DNA from: UBA3910 sp002391465
Lineage (GTDB): Bacteria; Bacillota; Limnochordia; Darwinibacteriales; Darwinibacteriaceae
Direction: 5' to 3'
Assembly: GCA_030054835.1 (NCBI GenBank)
Contig: JASGVS010000034.1
Location: 102,671-166,670, forward strand
Length of the DNA stretch: 64,000 nt
Shown here: positions 18,989 through 27,556 of the stretch, one piece after another
Numbering within the stretch: position 1 is the first letter of the stretch
Layout of the letters: every line of letters begins with the position of its first letter
Program-made: the position numbers and the translations under genes
The notes under the pieces: generated by a model
Seen by the model: only the letters and a program-made list of their open reading frames with translations
What the model was told of the DNA's origin: nothing
Databases searched by the model: none

Positions 18989-19007
18989 CAAGAAAGCGGG
19001 TGATCAC

Positions 19008-20309
19008 GTGAACCGGATTAAACGCAGTGTTGTTCTTTTGGTGTTAGCAGTCATCGTATTGACAATTCCCCAACCTGTTCTGGGAGCCAGAACAGGACCT
19101 GTGCGCGTCTATGTCTTGCCCATTCACGGGGAGATCGAGCCCGGTTTGGCGGCCTTTGTGGCTAGAGGCATTACGCTGGCAGAGCGGAACGATGGTATTG
19201 TACTGCTGGAAATCAACACTTTCGGCGGGCGCGTGGATGCCGCGACGGAGATCAAGGACATCATCGTCAGAGCAGAGGTTCCGGTTATTGCCTATGTCAG
19301 TGAGCGTGCATGGTCGGCAGGCGCCCTAATTACACTGGCTGCACCCCAGATCGCCATGGCACCAGGCAGCAGTATTGGGGCAGCTGAACCGCGCCCACTG
19401 GAAGAAAAGAGCGTTTCAGCCCTCAGGGCAGAGTTTGAGGCAACGGCAGGAAGAAGTGGGCGAGATCCCCGGGTGGCGGCGGCAATGGTTGATGCAGATG
19501 TGGCCATCGATGGCTTAGTTGAAAAGGGTAAAATTCTCACTCTCTCTGCCGCTGATGCCCTATCATGGGGATTCAGTGATGTGACGGCAAGGAATAGGTA
19601 TGAGGCCCTCGGCCACTATGGTTACGATGAATTTGAACTCATTCACTTAGAACCCCACTGGGCTGAAAGCATTGCCCGCTTTGTGACTAACTCGACCATG
19701 AGTTCCCTCCTGCTCACCTTGGGTTTTTTAGGTTTGGTTGTAGAGATAACCACCCCTGGTTGGGGAGTGCCGGGAACGGCAGGGGTTGTGTCACTTGCAC
19801 TGTTTTTTGGGGGGCGGTACATCGTGGGTTTGGCAGGATTTGAGGAGATAGCGCTCTTTGTAGTGGGAATCCTTCTTCTGCTGCTTGAGATCTTTGTTGT
19901 CCCTGGTTTTGGAGTCACAGGTGTTTTGGGTATCGTCGCCGTGATAGGGAGTATCCTGCTCGTTTTCGGCGATTTGAAATTGGCATTAATGAGCCTGGTT
20001 ATCGCTCTGTCCGCCAGTATCGTGGCCTTGATACTGCTTTGGCGTCGCTTAGGCAAGACCCGGTTATGGAAGGGTTTGGTTCTGTCCCACACGGAGTCTA
20101 AGGAGAAAGGCTATCGAGCCAGTGAGGGTAAATCCGACTTAGTGGGACGGCGGGGCAGGACGCTGACGCCCCTGCGGCCAGCAGGCACGCTGGTCATAGG
20201 GGAAGAACGCTATGACGTCATTTCAGAAGGCAGCTTTATTGAGGTTGACAGGTTGGTGGAAGTTATAGAAGTGGAAGGCTCAAAGATAGTTGTGAGGGAA
20301 ATCAACTAG
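19008..20309 (+). CDS. NfeD-type membrane-bound serine protease
   Basis: A 433-residue long-form NfeD (YqeZ-like). A signal/anchor at residues about 7-27 is followed by a ClpP-class protease domain with VLLEINTFGGRVDAATEI and WSAGALITLAA, where the serine is the expected nucleophile. Four or five membrane helices follow, then a C-terminal OB-fold NfeD domain. Long NfeD proteins act next to SPFH/flotillin partners, and floA follows immediately. GTG at 19008 is chosen; an ATG at 18963 lies inside the rpsU terminator and would add 15 odd residues. Confidence 0.9.
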   Translation: MNRIKRSVVLLVLAVIVLTIPQPVLGARTGPVRVYVLPIHGEIEPGLAAFVARGITLAERNDGIVLLEINTFGGRVDAATEIKDIIVRAEVPVIAYVSERAWSAGALITLAAPQIAMAPGSSIGAAEPRPLEEKSVSALRAEFEATAGRSGRDPRVAAAMVDADVAIDGLVEKGKILTLSAADALSWGFSDVTARNRYEALGHYGYDEFELIHLEPHWAESIARFVTNSTMSSLLLTLGFLGLVVEITTPGWGVPGTAGVVSLALFFGGRYIVGLAGFEEIALFVVGILLLLLEIFVVPGFGVTGVLGIVAVIGSILLVFGDLKLALMSLVIALSASIVALILLWRRLGKTRLWKGLVLSHTESKEKGYRASEGKSDLVGRRGRTLTPLRPAGTLVIGEERYDVISEGSFIEVDRLVEVIEVEGSKIVVREIN

Positions 20310-20336
20310 GAAAAAGGCTAAAAGGAGGTTTTTTAT

Positions 20337-21326
20337 GTGACTTGGCTTTTCTTGCTGATTCTGATCGTTGTCTTTCTGGTTGTGTTTTTCACCTTCGTTC
20401 CGGTTGGACTTTGGATTTCGGCACTAGCCGCTGGCGTAGACGTGGGAATTGTTACCTTGATCGGTATGCGGCTCCGCAGAGTTGCGCCGAGCAGGATCAT
20501 TCTGCCATTTATTAAGGCGCAGAAGGGCGGTGTGGAAACGACTATTGACAAGCTGGAAGCCCACTATCTGGCCGGTGGTAACGTTGACAATGTTGTAGAC
20601 GCCCTGATCGCGGCTCATCGCGCTGATATACCCCTACCGTTCGAACGGGCAGCCGCCATTGACTTGGCTGGGAGAAATGTATTAGAGGCAGTCCAGATGA
20701 GTGTAAACCCGAAGGTGATCGAAACGCCCCTCATCTCAGCTGTGGCTAAGGACGGTATTGAACTAAAGGCTAAGGCCCGGGTCACTGTGCGTGCCAACAT
20801 TGAAAGGTTGGTTGGCGGTGCAGGTGAAGCCACCATCATCGCCCGTGTAGGCGAAGGTATTGTTACAACCGTTGGTTCGAGCAAGAGCCATGCTGAGGTT
20901 CTGGAAAATCCTGACACGATCTCAAAAGTGGTGTTGCAGAAGGGTCTCGATTCAGGTACGGCCTTTGAGATTCTGTCCATTGACATTGCCGACGTGGATG
21001 TGGGCAGGAACATCGGTGCCCGTCTCCAGATGGACCAAGCGGAAGCAGATAAAAACATCGCTCAGGCAAAGGCGGCTGAACGGCGCTTTGCTGCCCAGGC
21101 CCGCGAACAGGAAATGCGAGCAGCCACTCAAGAAATGCGGGCTCGCGTTGTGGAAGCGGAAGCAGAAGTGCCAAAAGCCTTGGCCGAAGCTCTCCGTCAG
21201 GGAAACTTAGGGGCAATGGATTTTTATTCGCTCCAGAATTTAATGGCAGATACTGAAATGAGACGCAAAATCGGTGACATCCGGCCTGACGATGATTCCC
21301 CCACAGGCAAAGACGAACCGCGGTAG
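20337..21326 (+). CDS. floA: Flotillin-like protein FloA (SPFH domain)
   Basis: A 329-residue member of the YqfA/FloA family, full length. An N-terminal hydrophobic hairpin (residues about 2-45) anchors it in the membrane and an SPFH domain follows ([31 protein letters not shown] region). The rest is a long coiled coil ([27 protein letters not shown] region). FloA organises membrane microdomains and works with NfeD. GTG at 20337 is the start with AGGAGG 8 bases upstream. It overlaps an ATG followed at once by TGA (20335-20340), a start-stop that cannot encode the protein. Confidence 0.95.
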   Translation: MTWLFLLILIVVFLVVFFTFVPVGLWISALAAGVDVGIVTLIGMRLRRVAPSRIILPFIKAQKGGVETTIDKLEAHYLAGGNVDNVVDALIAAHRADIPLPFERAAAIDLAGRNVLEAVQMSVNPKVIETPLISAVAKDGIELKAKARVTVRANIERLVGGAGEATIIARVGEGIVTTVGSSKSHAEVLENPDTISKVVLQKGLDSGTAFEILSIDIADVDVGRNIGARLQMDQAEADKNIAQAKAAERRFAAQAREQEMRAATQEMRARVVEAEAEVPKALAEALRQGNLGAMDFYSLQNLMADTEMRRKIGDIRPDDDSPTGKDEPR

Positions 21327-21335
21327 GTGGACTAA

Positions 21336-21704
21336 GTGAATGCATCAACCTTCGCGTTATTGATTTATGTTGTGGTTTCTGCCATCAGCGGGATCATTAA
21401 GCTGCTGGCTCAAAAAGAGGAGGCCAGGAAAGCAGCGGAACAAGAACCGGTATTTTTCGAAGAAGACCGGGCTCAGTTCGAGGAGATGGCAGAAGGGGAC
21501 ACGAAACCCCAATCGCCGGAGCGAATGCCGAGCATTTTCGATGAGATGGAGTTTGAAACGAAGGTTCTGGAGGAGCTGGAACCCGTATCCCAGGCTGGGA
21601 GAAAGATTCCCTCGGTAAAATGGAGGCCGAATCTTGCCCAGGCAGTGATCATGTCCGAAATCCTGAGCAGCCCCAGGGCCAAACGGCCTTGGCCCAATCG
21701 CTAA
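21336..21704 (+). CDS. Small membrane protein of unknown function
   Basis: A 122-residue protein, not recognised. It begins with one hydrophobic segment (residues about 4-25), has an acidic, disordered-looking middle (EEDRAQFEEMAEGDTK and similar), and ends with a basic Pro/Arg-rich tail, EILSSPRAKRPWPNR. GTG at 21336 follows TAGGTGG, 10 bases after floA, so it is almost certainly cotranscribed with nfeD-floA. That placement suggests a membrane-microdomain accessory role, but nothing more can be said. The frame stays open with codon use like its neighbours. Confidence 0.7.
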   Translation: MNASTFALLIYVVVSAISGIIKLLAQKEEARKAAEQEPVFFEEDRAQFEEMAEGDTKPQSPERMPSIFDEMEFETKVLEELEPVSQAGRKIPSVKWRPNLAQAVIMSEILSSPRAKRPWPNR

Positions 21705-21726
21705 AGCGAATATATGTAATGATCGA

Positions 21727-21759
21727 GGTTAGATCCCGTGAGGGTCTAACCTTTTTTTT
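21727..21759 (+). terminator. Terminator before yqfC
   Basis: Stem 21727-21737 with 21742-21751 (one bulged T), GTGA loop, then eight T residues (21752-21759). It separates the nfeD-floA unit from yqfC. Confidence 0.88.
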
Positions 21760-21793
21760 GCTGCATAAATTTAGGAGAAAAGGGGGGAAGAGG

Positions 21794-22072
21794 ATGGGGC
21801 CCAACTCCACGAATCGTCTCAGGCAGAAATTCGCCCGTACTTTCGAACTGCCCGCAGCGCCGTTAATGGACTATGCCATAGTCAGTCTAGTGGGAAATAT
21901 GGAAGCGAGGATCACCAATCACAAGGGTCTGTTGCAGTATAACACGGCATGTGTTAAGGCTAACTCCCTCCAAGGCGTCATTGAAGTGGTGGGTACGGGC
22001 CTACAGATAAAGTCATTTTCCTCTTCTGAGATTAGGATTACGGGCGAGATCCAGCAGGTGATGCTGAAATGA
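21794..22072 (+). CDS. yqfC: Sporulation protein YqfC
   Basis: A 92-residue protein matching YqfC: a basic N-terminus, then ARITNHKGLLQYNTACVKAN and a beta-rich region with EIRITGEIQQVML. It is a mother-cell protein in Bacillus that works with YqfD at an unknown step. The ATG at 21794 follows GGGGGGAAGAGG. A longer frame from 21620 runs through the terminator and is rejected. The stop overlaps the yqfD ATG (ATGA). Confidence 0.88.
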   Translation: MGPNSTNRLRQKFARTFELPAAPLMDYAIVSLVGNMEARITNHKGLLQYNTACVKANSLQGVIEVVGTGLQIKSFSSSEIRITGEIQQVMLK

Positions 22073-23238
22073 CAGCGTACTTTTGGCAGTGGTGGCAGGG
22101 GTTTGTAACGGTGCGCCTGCGGGGTCCCGGCTTAGAACGGCTGCTCAGTAAAATAGCTCAAGCGGGCATTGTGCTCTGGGAGGTGGAGCGCAGGACGCCG
22201 GAGGTGATGCTTGCCCGCGTTGGTGTGAAGGATTTCCGCCGCCTGAGGCCCCTTTTGTGGGGAAGCAGGATTAATATCTGCATCTTGGATAGGCACGGGT
22301 TGCCTTTTTTACTGCGCCAGATACGGGGAAGGTTGATGCTGATTGCTGGCTTGATCATGTGCCTGGTATTTATCCTTCAACTCAGCAGTTACGTCTGGCT
22401 GATTGAAATTGCCGGCGAGGAAATGCTGTCCTTCAGCGAACTTAAACTGGCCGTTCAGGAGCTGGGCGTAAAGCCCGGGGTACGACGTGCGTCTCTGGCG
22501 CCCCGCCAAATCGAAAAAGCGCTCTTGCTTAAGTTTCCTAACCTAGTTTGGGCCCAGCTTGAATTGAGGGGCGTAAAGGCGCTATTAACCGTGGCGGAGA
22601 GGAGCGAGGCGAAGGGAGCGGCTAAACCGGCGGGCCATATCTTTGCCGAAAGGGATGGGGTGATCACACAGGTTCTAGTTCTGCGCGGCACCGCTCAGGT
22701 AAGGGAAGGGGATACGGTACAGGCAGGCGATCTTCTCATTTCTGGGGTTTATTACGACGGAAGGGGACAGAAACAGTTTGGTTCGGCGGAAGGTATTGTG
22801 AGGGCTAGAGTCTGGTACCAGGCGGTAGGGGAAGCTCCCTTAGTCGTTTGGCAGCCCGTCAAAACGGGTGAACGCCGCCTGCAGTTCCTTGTTACAATCG
22901 GACCCTGGACCATTCCCTTCGGCAAGAGCTATTCCCCTGAGACTCACCTGGCCGACAGGAAAGACTGGTGGCTATCCCTTGGCAGAGCCATGGTTCCCTT
23001 GGGCTTCAGTCGGGTTGATTATTGGGCGGTCGAGCATCAACCTGTTCCCGTTCCACTGGAAACGGCAAAGGTCCAAGCCCGTGCCCTTGCCTGGGATAGT
23101 CTGCTGCAGCAGGGGTTAGACCCAGATGAGGTTCGTAGCGAGAATGGGATTGTGGAACCCATGGGAGATCAAGATGGAATCAGGGTTACGCTTAAGGTCG
23201 AGGCAGAGCAGGAGATCGGTCTGTTTTTGAACCAATAA
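22069..23238 (+). CDS. yqfD: Sporulation protein YqfD
   Basis: A 389-residue protein of the YqfD family. A cytoplasmic N-terminal third resembles a YlmH-like fold (LLSKIAQAGIVLWEVE), a membrane helix follows (residues about 90-110), and the rest is extracytoplasmic with the family sequence LNLVWAQLELRG-like and ERDGVITQVLVLRGTAQVREGD. It is needed for efficient sporulation, mechanism unknown. Translationally coupled to yqfC by a 4-base overlap. Confidence 0.9.
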   Translation: MTAYFWQWWQGFVTVRLRGPGLERLLSKIAQAGIVLWEVERRTPEVMLARVGVKDFRRLRPLLWGSRINICILDRHGLPFLLRQIRGRLMLIAGLIMCLVFILQLSSYVWLIEIAGEEMLSFSELKLAVQELGVKPGVRRASLAPRQIEKALLLKFPNLVWAQLELRGVKALLTVAERSEAKGAAKPAGHIFAERDGVITQVLVLRGTAQVREGDTVQAGDLLISGVYYDGRGQKQFGSAEGIVRARVWYQAVGEAPLVVWQPVKTGERRLQFLVTIGPWTIPFGKSYSPETHLADRKDWWLSLGRAMVPLGFSRVDYWAVEHQPVPVPLETAKVQARALAWDSLLQQGLDPDEVRSENGIVEPMGDQDGIRVTLKVEAEQEIGLFLNQ

Positions 23239-23239
23239 T

Positions 23240-23268
23240 TTGCACTTCACTGTTGTTTTGCTTATAAT
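23240..23268 (+). promoter_or_regulatory. Sigma-A promoter for phoH
   Basis: TTGCAC (23240-23245), 17-base spacer, TATAAT (23263-23268). The predicted start point near 23275 leaves a leader of about 26 bases before the Shine-Dalgarno-linked CTG start of phoH. Confidence 0.85.
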
Positions 23269-23300
23269 AAGGGCATAAGACGTTATGGGAGGATGTTAAT

Positions 23301-24275
23301 CTGGTTAGTACAATATTTCGCCTTGGCAGTAATGAGCAGGCTCAGGTTGTAAGCGGCAAAAGGGACGAGCATCTGCGTTTGATTGAGACCGCCTGTGAGG
23401 TAAGAATTGTTCCGCGGGGTCTAGAACTCCAGATCAGCGGGTCGGCTCAACGGGTAGAGCAGGCCCATTTGATTTTGGAGAACATAGCGTCTCTTGGTCC
23501 GAATCTAACCAGTCACGATGTTTATTATGCCATAAGGTTGAGTAAGAATGGTGATTTCTCCTTGCTGCGCGAATTGAGTTCAGAAGTTATAGTCACAACC
23601 CATAGGGGAAGGCAAATTAGGCCCAAAACCGCAGGGCAGAAGCGTTACGTCAAGTCCATTTCTGAAAGTGACATAGTGTTTGGCATTGGACCTGCCGGTA
23701 CGGGCAAAACATACCTGGCCATGGCCGCTGCAGTGGCAGCTCTGCGGCGTAAGGATGTGGACAGGATCATTCTGACGCGCCCAGCGGTGGAAGCAGGGGA
23801 ACACCTAGGTTTTCTGCCAGGCGACCTTCAGGATAAGGTGGATCCCTATCTCAGACCCCTTTATGATGCCCTGTATGACATTATGGGCCAAGAGCTTTAT
23901 ATGAAGTATAGGGAGCGGGGAATCATTGAAGTTGCCCCCTTGGCCTACATGCGCGGTAGGACTTTAGATGATTGCTTTGTTATATTGGACGAGGCCCAAA
24001 ACTGTACTCCGGAGCAGATTAAGATGTTCCTAACCCGCCTTGGTTTTGGCTCCCAAGCGGTTATAACCGGGGACATCACGCAGGTAGACTTGCCTCCGGG
24101 CAAAGTATCGGGCCTGATTTTGATCCAGAAGATCTTGAGAGATGTGGAAGGTATCGGTTTTTGCTACCTGAATGAGAACGATGTTGTTCGCCATCCTTTA
24201 GTGCAGCGAATTATTGAAGCCTACGAGTTGTACGAATCGTGGCATGAGGGGGAGCAAGGTGAAACGGAAAAGTAA
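23301..24275 (+). CDS. phoH: PhoH family ATPase, apparent CTG start
   Basis: About 324 residues, a PhoH-like ATPase with Walker A GPAGTGKTYLAMA, the VEAGEHLGFLPGD segment and Walker B CFVILDEAQNC. Role in RNA metabolism or phosphate response is not settled. The start is unusual. The conserved N-terminal region (LIETACEVRIVPRGLELQISG preceded by GKRDEHLR) reaches upstream of the only in-frame TTG at 23379. The frame back to the promoter has no ATG, GTG or TTG, but a CTG at 23301 sits 8 bases after GGGAGG. The full length from the CTG equals the family norm. It overlaps the next gene by 17 bases. Confidence 0.9.
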   Translation: MVSTIFRLGSNEQAQVVSGKRDEHLRLIETACEVRIVPRGLELQISGSAQRVEQAHLILENIASLGPNLTSHDVYYAIRLSKNGDFSLLRELSSEVIVTTHRGRQIRPKTAGQKRYVKSISESDIVFGIGPAGTGKTYLAMAAAVAALRRKDVDRIILTRPAVEAGEHLGFLPGDLQDKVDPYLRPLYDALYDIMGQELYMKYRERGIIEVAPLAYMRGRTLDDCFVILDEAQNCTPEQIKMFLTRLGFGSQAVITGDITQVDLPPGKVSGLILIQKILRDVEGIGFCYLNENDVVRHPLVQRIIEAYELYESWHEGEQGETEK

Positions 24276-26418
24276 AGACAGTTTCCTGCAGTTCAGGAAG
24301 CGAATTCAGGAACAGAGCACCTTTAAGCAGTGGCTGCTGGGGGGCATTGTTTTTGTTGCCCTAGCCGCCATTTTGGTTTTTGATGCCCTGCCCATGGGAG
24401 TAATGGTGGAAGTGGGCCAGGTGGCACGGAAGGATTTGGCCGCCCCCATTACAGCCGTTAATCAAAGGAAAACGGAGGAACGGAAGGAAGAGGCGGCCCG
24501 CCAAACGCTTTTGGAGGTGAGCGAGGATCCTGAATACTACGTGCTCAACCCCACCATCGTCCTGCGAGTGGAAGAAAACATCACGGGTGTACTCAATCTG
24601 CTGCGCCTCGGTGTAGCAGAAGAAATGGGCGAGGAGGAAGGGGCGAAGGAGCCCTTGACCGTTTCAGAAATCGACCGGCGGCTCATTCGCGATTGGAAAA
24701 TGGAGCTTCCCTTGTCCACCATCGAAGCAGTTGTGAACTTAACCCTGCCCGAGTTTGACCAGTTTGCCCAGACACTCACAACCCTAGTTCTGGCCACGAT
24801 GGAAGAGCCTATCCATGAAGACGACCTGCGTGATGCAAGGGACGACTTCGAGGCTAGTGTGGAGGATGTACGGCTAGCACCAGCCCTACAGGAAGCGGGC
24901 ACCATCATCGGTAGGCAGCTTATTCAACCTAATTTGGTCCTTGATACGGAAAAGGTAAATCGGGCCCGGCAGGCTGCGGTGGATTCAGTTGAACCGGTGT
25001 TGATCATGAAAGGGGAAGTCATTGTTCGCAAGGGGGACGTTGTTAGGCCCGAGCATATAGAGCTGCTCCGTGATGTTGGCCTCCTTAAGACTGGTCGGGA
25101 TTACGGTGCTGTGCTGGGAGTCATTCTCCTGACAGCGATTCTGCTTGTTTTGGGTGGAACTTATCTATATCAAAACCGTTCTGATGTGCTTCAGAACGAA
25201 CCACTGCTTGCCCTGGTAGGCTCTGTCCTTATCACAATGCTGCTCCTGGGCGAGCTTTTTAGCGTTATCTCCTGGAGCGGCGCACGCTTTTTAAACCCTT
25301 CGGCCTTGACAGGCCTACTTTTGACCCTGCTCATCGATTCCCAGGTTGCCACCATCGCCACTATCATCATGGCGATTTTTCTGACGGTGATCAATGACTT
25401 GAGCTGGATAATCGGTCTCCTGGCCCTGATTGGCGGATTGACGGCCATTTTCAGCGTTTCGAAAGTGAGCCAGCGGGGGGATCTGATGCGGGCAGGTTTC
25501 ATTGTTGGTGGGGTTAACCTTGTGCTCATGTTAACCCTTGGTCTTTTGAGTAAGGACACTAACCTGATTTACAACAGCTATCTTGGGCTCTTGAGCGGTG
25601 TTCTGGCCTCCATTATGGCCATTGGTATTTTGCCCTATTTGGAGAGTATCTTTAAGGTTACATCCTCACTGCGGTTGTTGGAACTATCCAACCCCAATCA
25701 TCCTTTGATGCGGCGTTTGATGCTGGAGGCACCCGGCACATACCATCACAGTATTCTAGTGGGCAACCTGGCAGAGGCAGCGGCGGAAGCGGTTGGGGCA
25801 GATGGCCTTCTGGCTAGGGTGGGTGCCCACTACCATGATATTGGTAAGTTGAAACGGCCCTATTTCTTCGTTGAGAATCAGGTGGGTATAGACAACCCCC
25901 ATGACAAGATGGCACCTTCCTTGTCTACGTTGATTATTACATCCCATGTGAAAGATGGGCTTGAGCTTGCCAATGAGTTCAAACTGCCGCCTGCGGTCAC
26001 CCAATTCATTGCCCAGCACCACGGTACCGACCTTGTTCGGTATTTCTATCACCGTGCGTCTGAGGCCAATGATGAGGGCACTGTGGAGGAGAGGGATTTC
26101 CGTTATCCGGGGCCCAAACCCCATGGCAAGGAAGTGGCCATTGTCTCCTTGGCCGATGCTACCGAGGCTGCAGTCCGCTCCATTTCCAGACCAAATCCAG
26201 GGAAGATCGAAGCTATTGTGCGGAAGATTATCAAAGACCGCTTGAATTCGGGCGAGCTTGATGAAAGTGATCTCACCTTCCAGGATATGGATAGAATTGC
26301 CAACGCCTTTGTGAAAGTCATTGTGAGCATGTTCCATGCCAGGGTGGAATACCCTGAGCAGATCACCAAAGAGGACATTGAAGGGAAGCGAGCCAAGGAT
26401 GCGAATACTGATAAATGA
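24259..26418 (+). CDS. pgpH: Cyclic-di-AMP phosphodiesterase PgpH (7TM-HD)
   Basis: A 719-residue membrane protein of the YqfF/PgpH type. A cytoplasmic tail and first helix (residues about 25-45) lead to a large extracytoplasmic 7TMR-HDED domain, then about seven helices, then a cytoplasmic HD domain with HHSILVGNLAEAAAEA and AHYHDIGKLKRP. It hydrolyses c-di-AMP to pApA, adjusting potassium and cell-wall homeostasis. GTG at 24259 is preferred over a longer frame because GGGGGAG precedes it and the basic N-terminus KRKSKDSF fits. It sits between phoH and ybeY as usual. Confidence 0.93.
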   Translation: MKRKSKDSFLQFRKRIQEQSTFKQWLLGGIVFVALAAILVFDALPMGVMVEVGQVARKDLAAPITAVNQRKTEERKEEAARQTLLEVSEDPEYYVLNPTIVLRVEENITGVLNLLRLGVAEEMGEEEGAKEPLTVSEIDRRLIRDWKMELPLSTIEAVVNLTLPEFDQFAQTLTTLVLATMEEPIHEDDLRDARDDFEASVEDVRLAPALQEAGTIIGRQLIQPNLVLDTEKVNRARQAAVDSVEPVLIMKGEVIVRKGDVVRPEHIELLRDVGLLKTGRDYGAVLGVILLTAILLVLGGTYLYQNRSDVLQNEPLLALVGSVLITMLLLGELFSVISWSGARFLNPSALTGLLLTLLIDSQVATIATIIMAIFLTVINDLSWIIGLLALIGGLTAIFSVSKVSQRGDLMRAGFIVGGVNLVLMLTLGLLSKDTNLIYNSYLGLLSGVLASIMAIGILPYLESIFKVTSSLRLLELSNPNHPLMRRLMLEAPGTYHHSILVGNLAEAAAEAVGADGLLARVGAHYHDIGKLKRPYFFVENQVGIDNPHDKMAPSLSTLIITSHVKDGLELANEFKLPPAVTQFIAQHHGTDLVRYFYHRASEANDEGTVEERDFRYPGPKPHGKEVAIVSLADATEAAVRSISRPNPGKIEAIVRKIIKDRLNSGELDESDLTFQDMDRIANAFVKVIVSMFHARVEYPEQITKEDIEGKRAKDANTDK

Positions 26419-26845
26419 TGAGTATGGTGCCCCTGAGAGTGCTGAGTTTGCTGCCCTGATCGAACGGACTTTTGAGGCAACAGCGGAGCTGGAAAGTCTA
26501 GATCCTGAGGCGGAAGTCAGTCTTTCCTTTGTCGACAATGAAACGATCCGCGGCCTGAATGATCAGTACCGAGGAATAGATGAGCCTACTGATGTCCTGT
26601 CTTTTCCGCAGGATGATGATCTTCCGCTGGAGCTGCCGTATATCTTGGGTGATATTGTCATTTCATTGGAGAGGGCAGCTGAGCAAGCACAAGAATATGG
26701 ACATGGGCTGGAGCGAGAGGTGCTGTACCTGGCCGTCCATGGGCTTCTTCATCTAATAGGCTACGACCATCAAACGGAAGAAGACAAGAGCGCCATGCGC
26801 GCTAGAGAAGAGGAGGTTTTGGCCAAGCTCGGTTTAGGGAGATGA
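26399..26845 (+). CDS. ybeY: Endoribonuclease YbeY
   Basis: A 148-residue zinc-dependent RNase with the metal motif HGLLHLIGYDHQTEED near the C-terminus and EPTDVLSFP in the middle. It matures 16S rRNA 3' ends and takes part in ribosome quality control. The ATG at 26399 lies inside the end of pgpH (20-base overlap), with AAGGGAAG upstream; a longer reading from 26336 has no homology and is rejected. Confidence 0.96.
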   Translation: MRILINDEYGAPESAEFAALIERTFEATAELESLDPEAEVSLSFVDNETIRGLNDQYRGIDEPTDVLSFPQDDDLPLELPYILGDIVISLERAAEQAQEYGHGLEREVLYLAVHGLLHLIGYDHQTEEDKSAMRAREEEVLAKLGLGR

Positions 26846-26849
26846 GGAT

Positions 26850-27542
26850 GTGAAAAAGCGGCCTATTTTATTCAGTTTCAACGACGCCGTGCAGGGCATT
26901 GTCCATGTGGCGCGGAGTGAGCGGAATATGCGGATCCATATTGCCATCGGCCTACTGGTAGTTATCTTTGCCACTGTTCTCGGCGTCTCCCGTTTGGAAA
27001 TGCTTGCCTTGGTATTGACCATTGGTGTGATGCTCATGTGTGAGATGATCAATACTGCGGTGGAAGAAGTGGTCGATTTCGTTTCACCCGATTTCCATCC
27101 CTGGGCTGGGCTGATCAAAAACATCTCCGCCGGGGCAGTTCTCATCGCTGCCATGACCTCTGTGGCCGTGGGATATCTGGTCTTCATCGATTATCTTCTC
27201 CGCCTAGATGCACTTATTTTTCGGCAGACTATTCCCCTGCATTATCTTATCGTGTTGACACTTGTTACCGTTGTTCTAGTGATCATTGCTTGGAAAGCTG
27301 GTCTTGGCCGAGAGCAGCTCCTGCGGGGTGGAATGCCTTCGGGCCATGCCGCAGTTGCGTTTGCTTTGGCCGCTGCCATCTGGGAGACGAGCAGAGGACT
27401 GCCCGTTTTCGCAGGTTATGCCCTGGCGGCTTTAGTAGCCCAGAGCAGAATCGAAGGAAAAATCCACAGCTGGTTGGAGGTTGTCACAGGTGCCCTTGTT
27501 GGCACCTTGATTACCCTTTTGTTTTTCCAAATTAGAGCCTGA
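26850..27542 (+). CDS. Fusion of DgkA-type lipid kinase and PAP2 phosphatase
   Basis: A 230-residue membrane protein made of two known halves. Residues 1-120 match the DgkA/UdpK family (FNDAVQGIVHVARSERNMRIH, then the EMINTAVEEVVD catalytic motif). Residues 125-230 match PAP2 lipid phosphatases (GGMPSGHAAVAFALA and SRIEGKIHSWLEVV). One enzyme phosphorylates undecaprenol or diacylglycerol, the other removes a phosphate from the same kind of lipid, so the fusion may cycle undecaprenyl carrier. Such fusions are known in Firmicutes. GTG start at 26850, four bases after ybeY. Confidence 0.88.
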   Translation: MKKRPILFSFNDAVQGIVHVARSERNMRIHIAIGLLVVIFATVLGVSRLEMLALVLTIGVMLMCEMINTAVEEVVDFVSPDFHPWAGLIKNISAGAVLIAAMTSVAVGYLVFIDYLLRLDALIFRQTIPLHYLIVLTLVTVVLVIIAWKAGLGREQLLRGGMPSGHAAVAFALAAAIWETSRGLPVFAGYALAALVAQSRIEGKIHSWLEVVTGALVGTLITLLFFQIRA

Positions 27543-27556
27543 CGGGAGGCTGAGAA

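Noticed and set aside
18963..19007. ATG at 18963 as the nfeD start
   Set aside because: It lies inside the rpsU terminator stem, so it could not be used efficiently. The GTG at 19008 gives a normal signal peptide.
21620..21793. Longer frame for yqfC beginning at 21620
   Set aside because: It runs across the strong terminator at 21727-21759 and overlaps the previous gene; the ATG at 21794 matches YqfC.
21761..21793. CATAAATT as a sigma-E -10 for yqfC
   Set aside because: The -10 matches at 21764-21771, but no KMATATT-type -35 is at 14-15 bases; that place is inside the terminator.
23293..23352. Short ATG-led frame (about 19 codons) in front of phoH
   Set aside because: The ATG touches the end of GGGAGG with no spacer, the frame has no known product, and it reads out of the PhoH frame.
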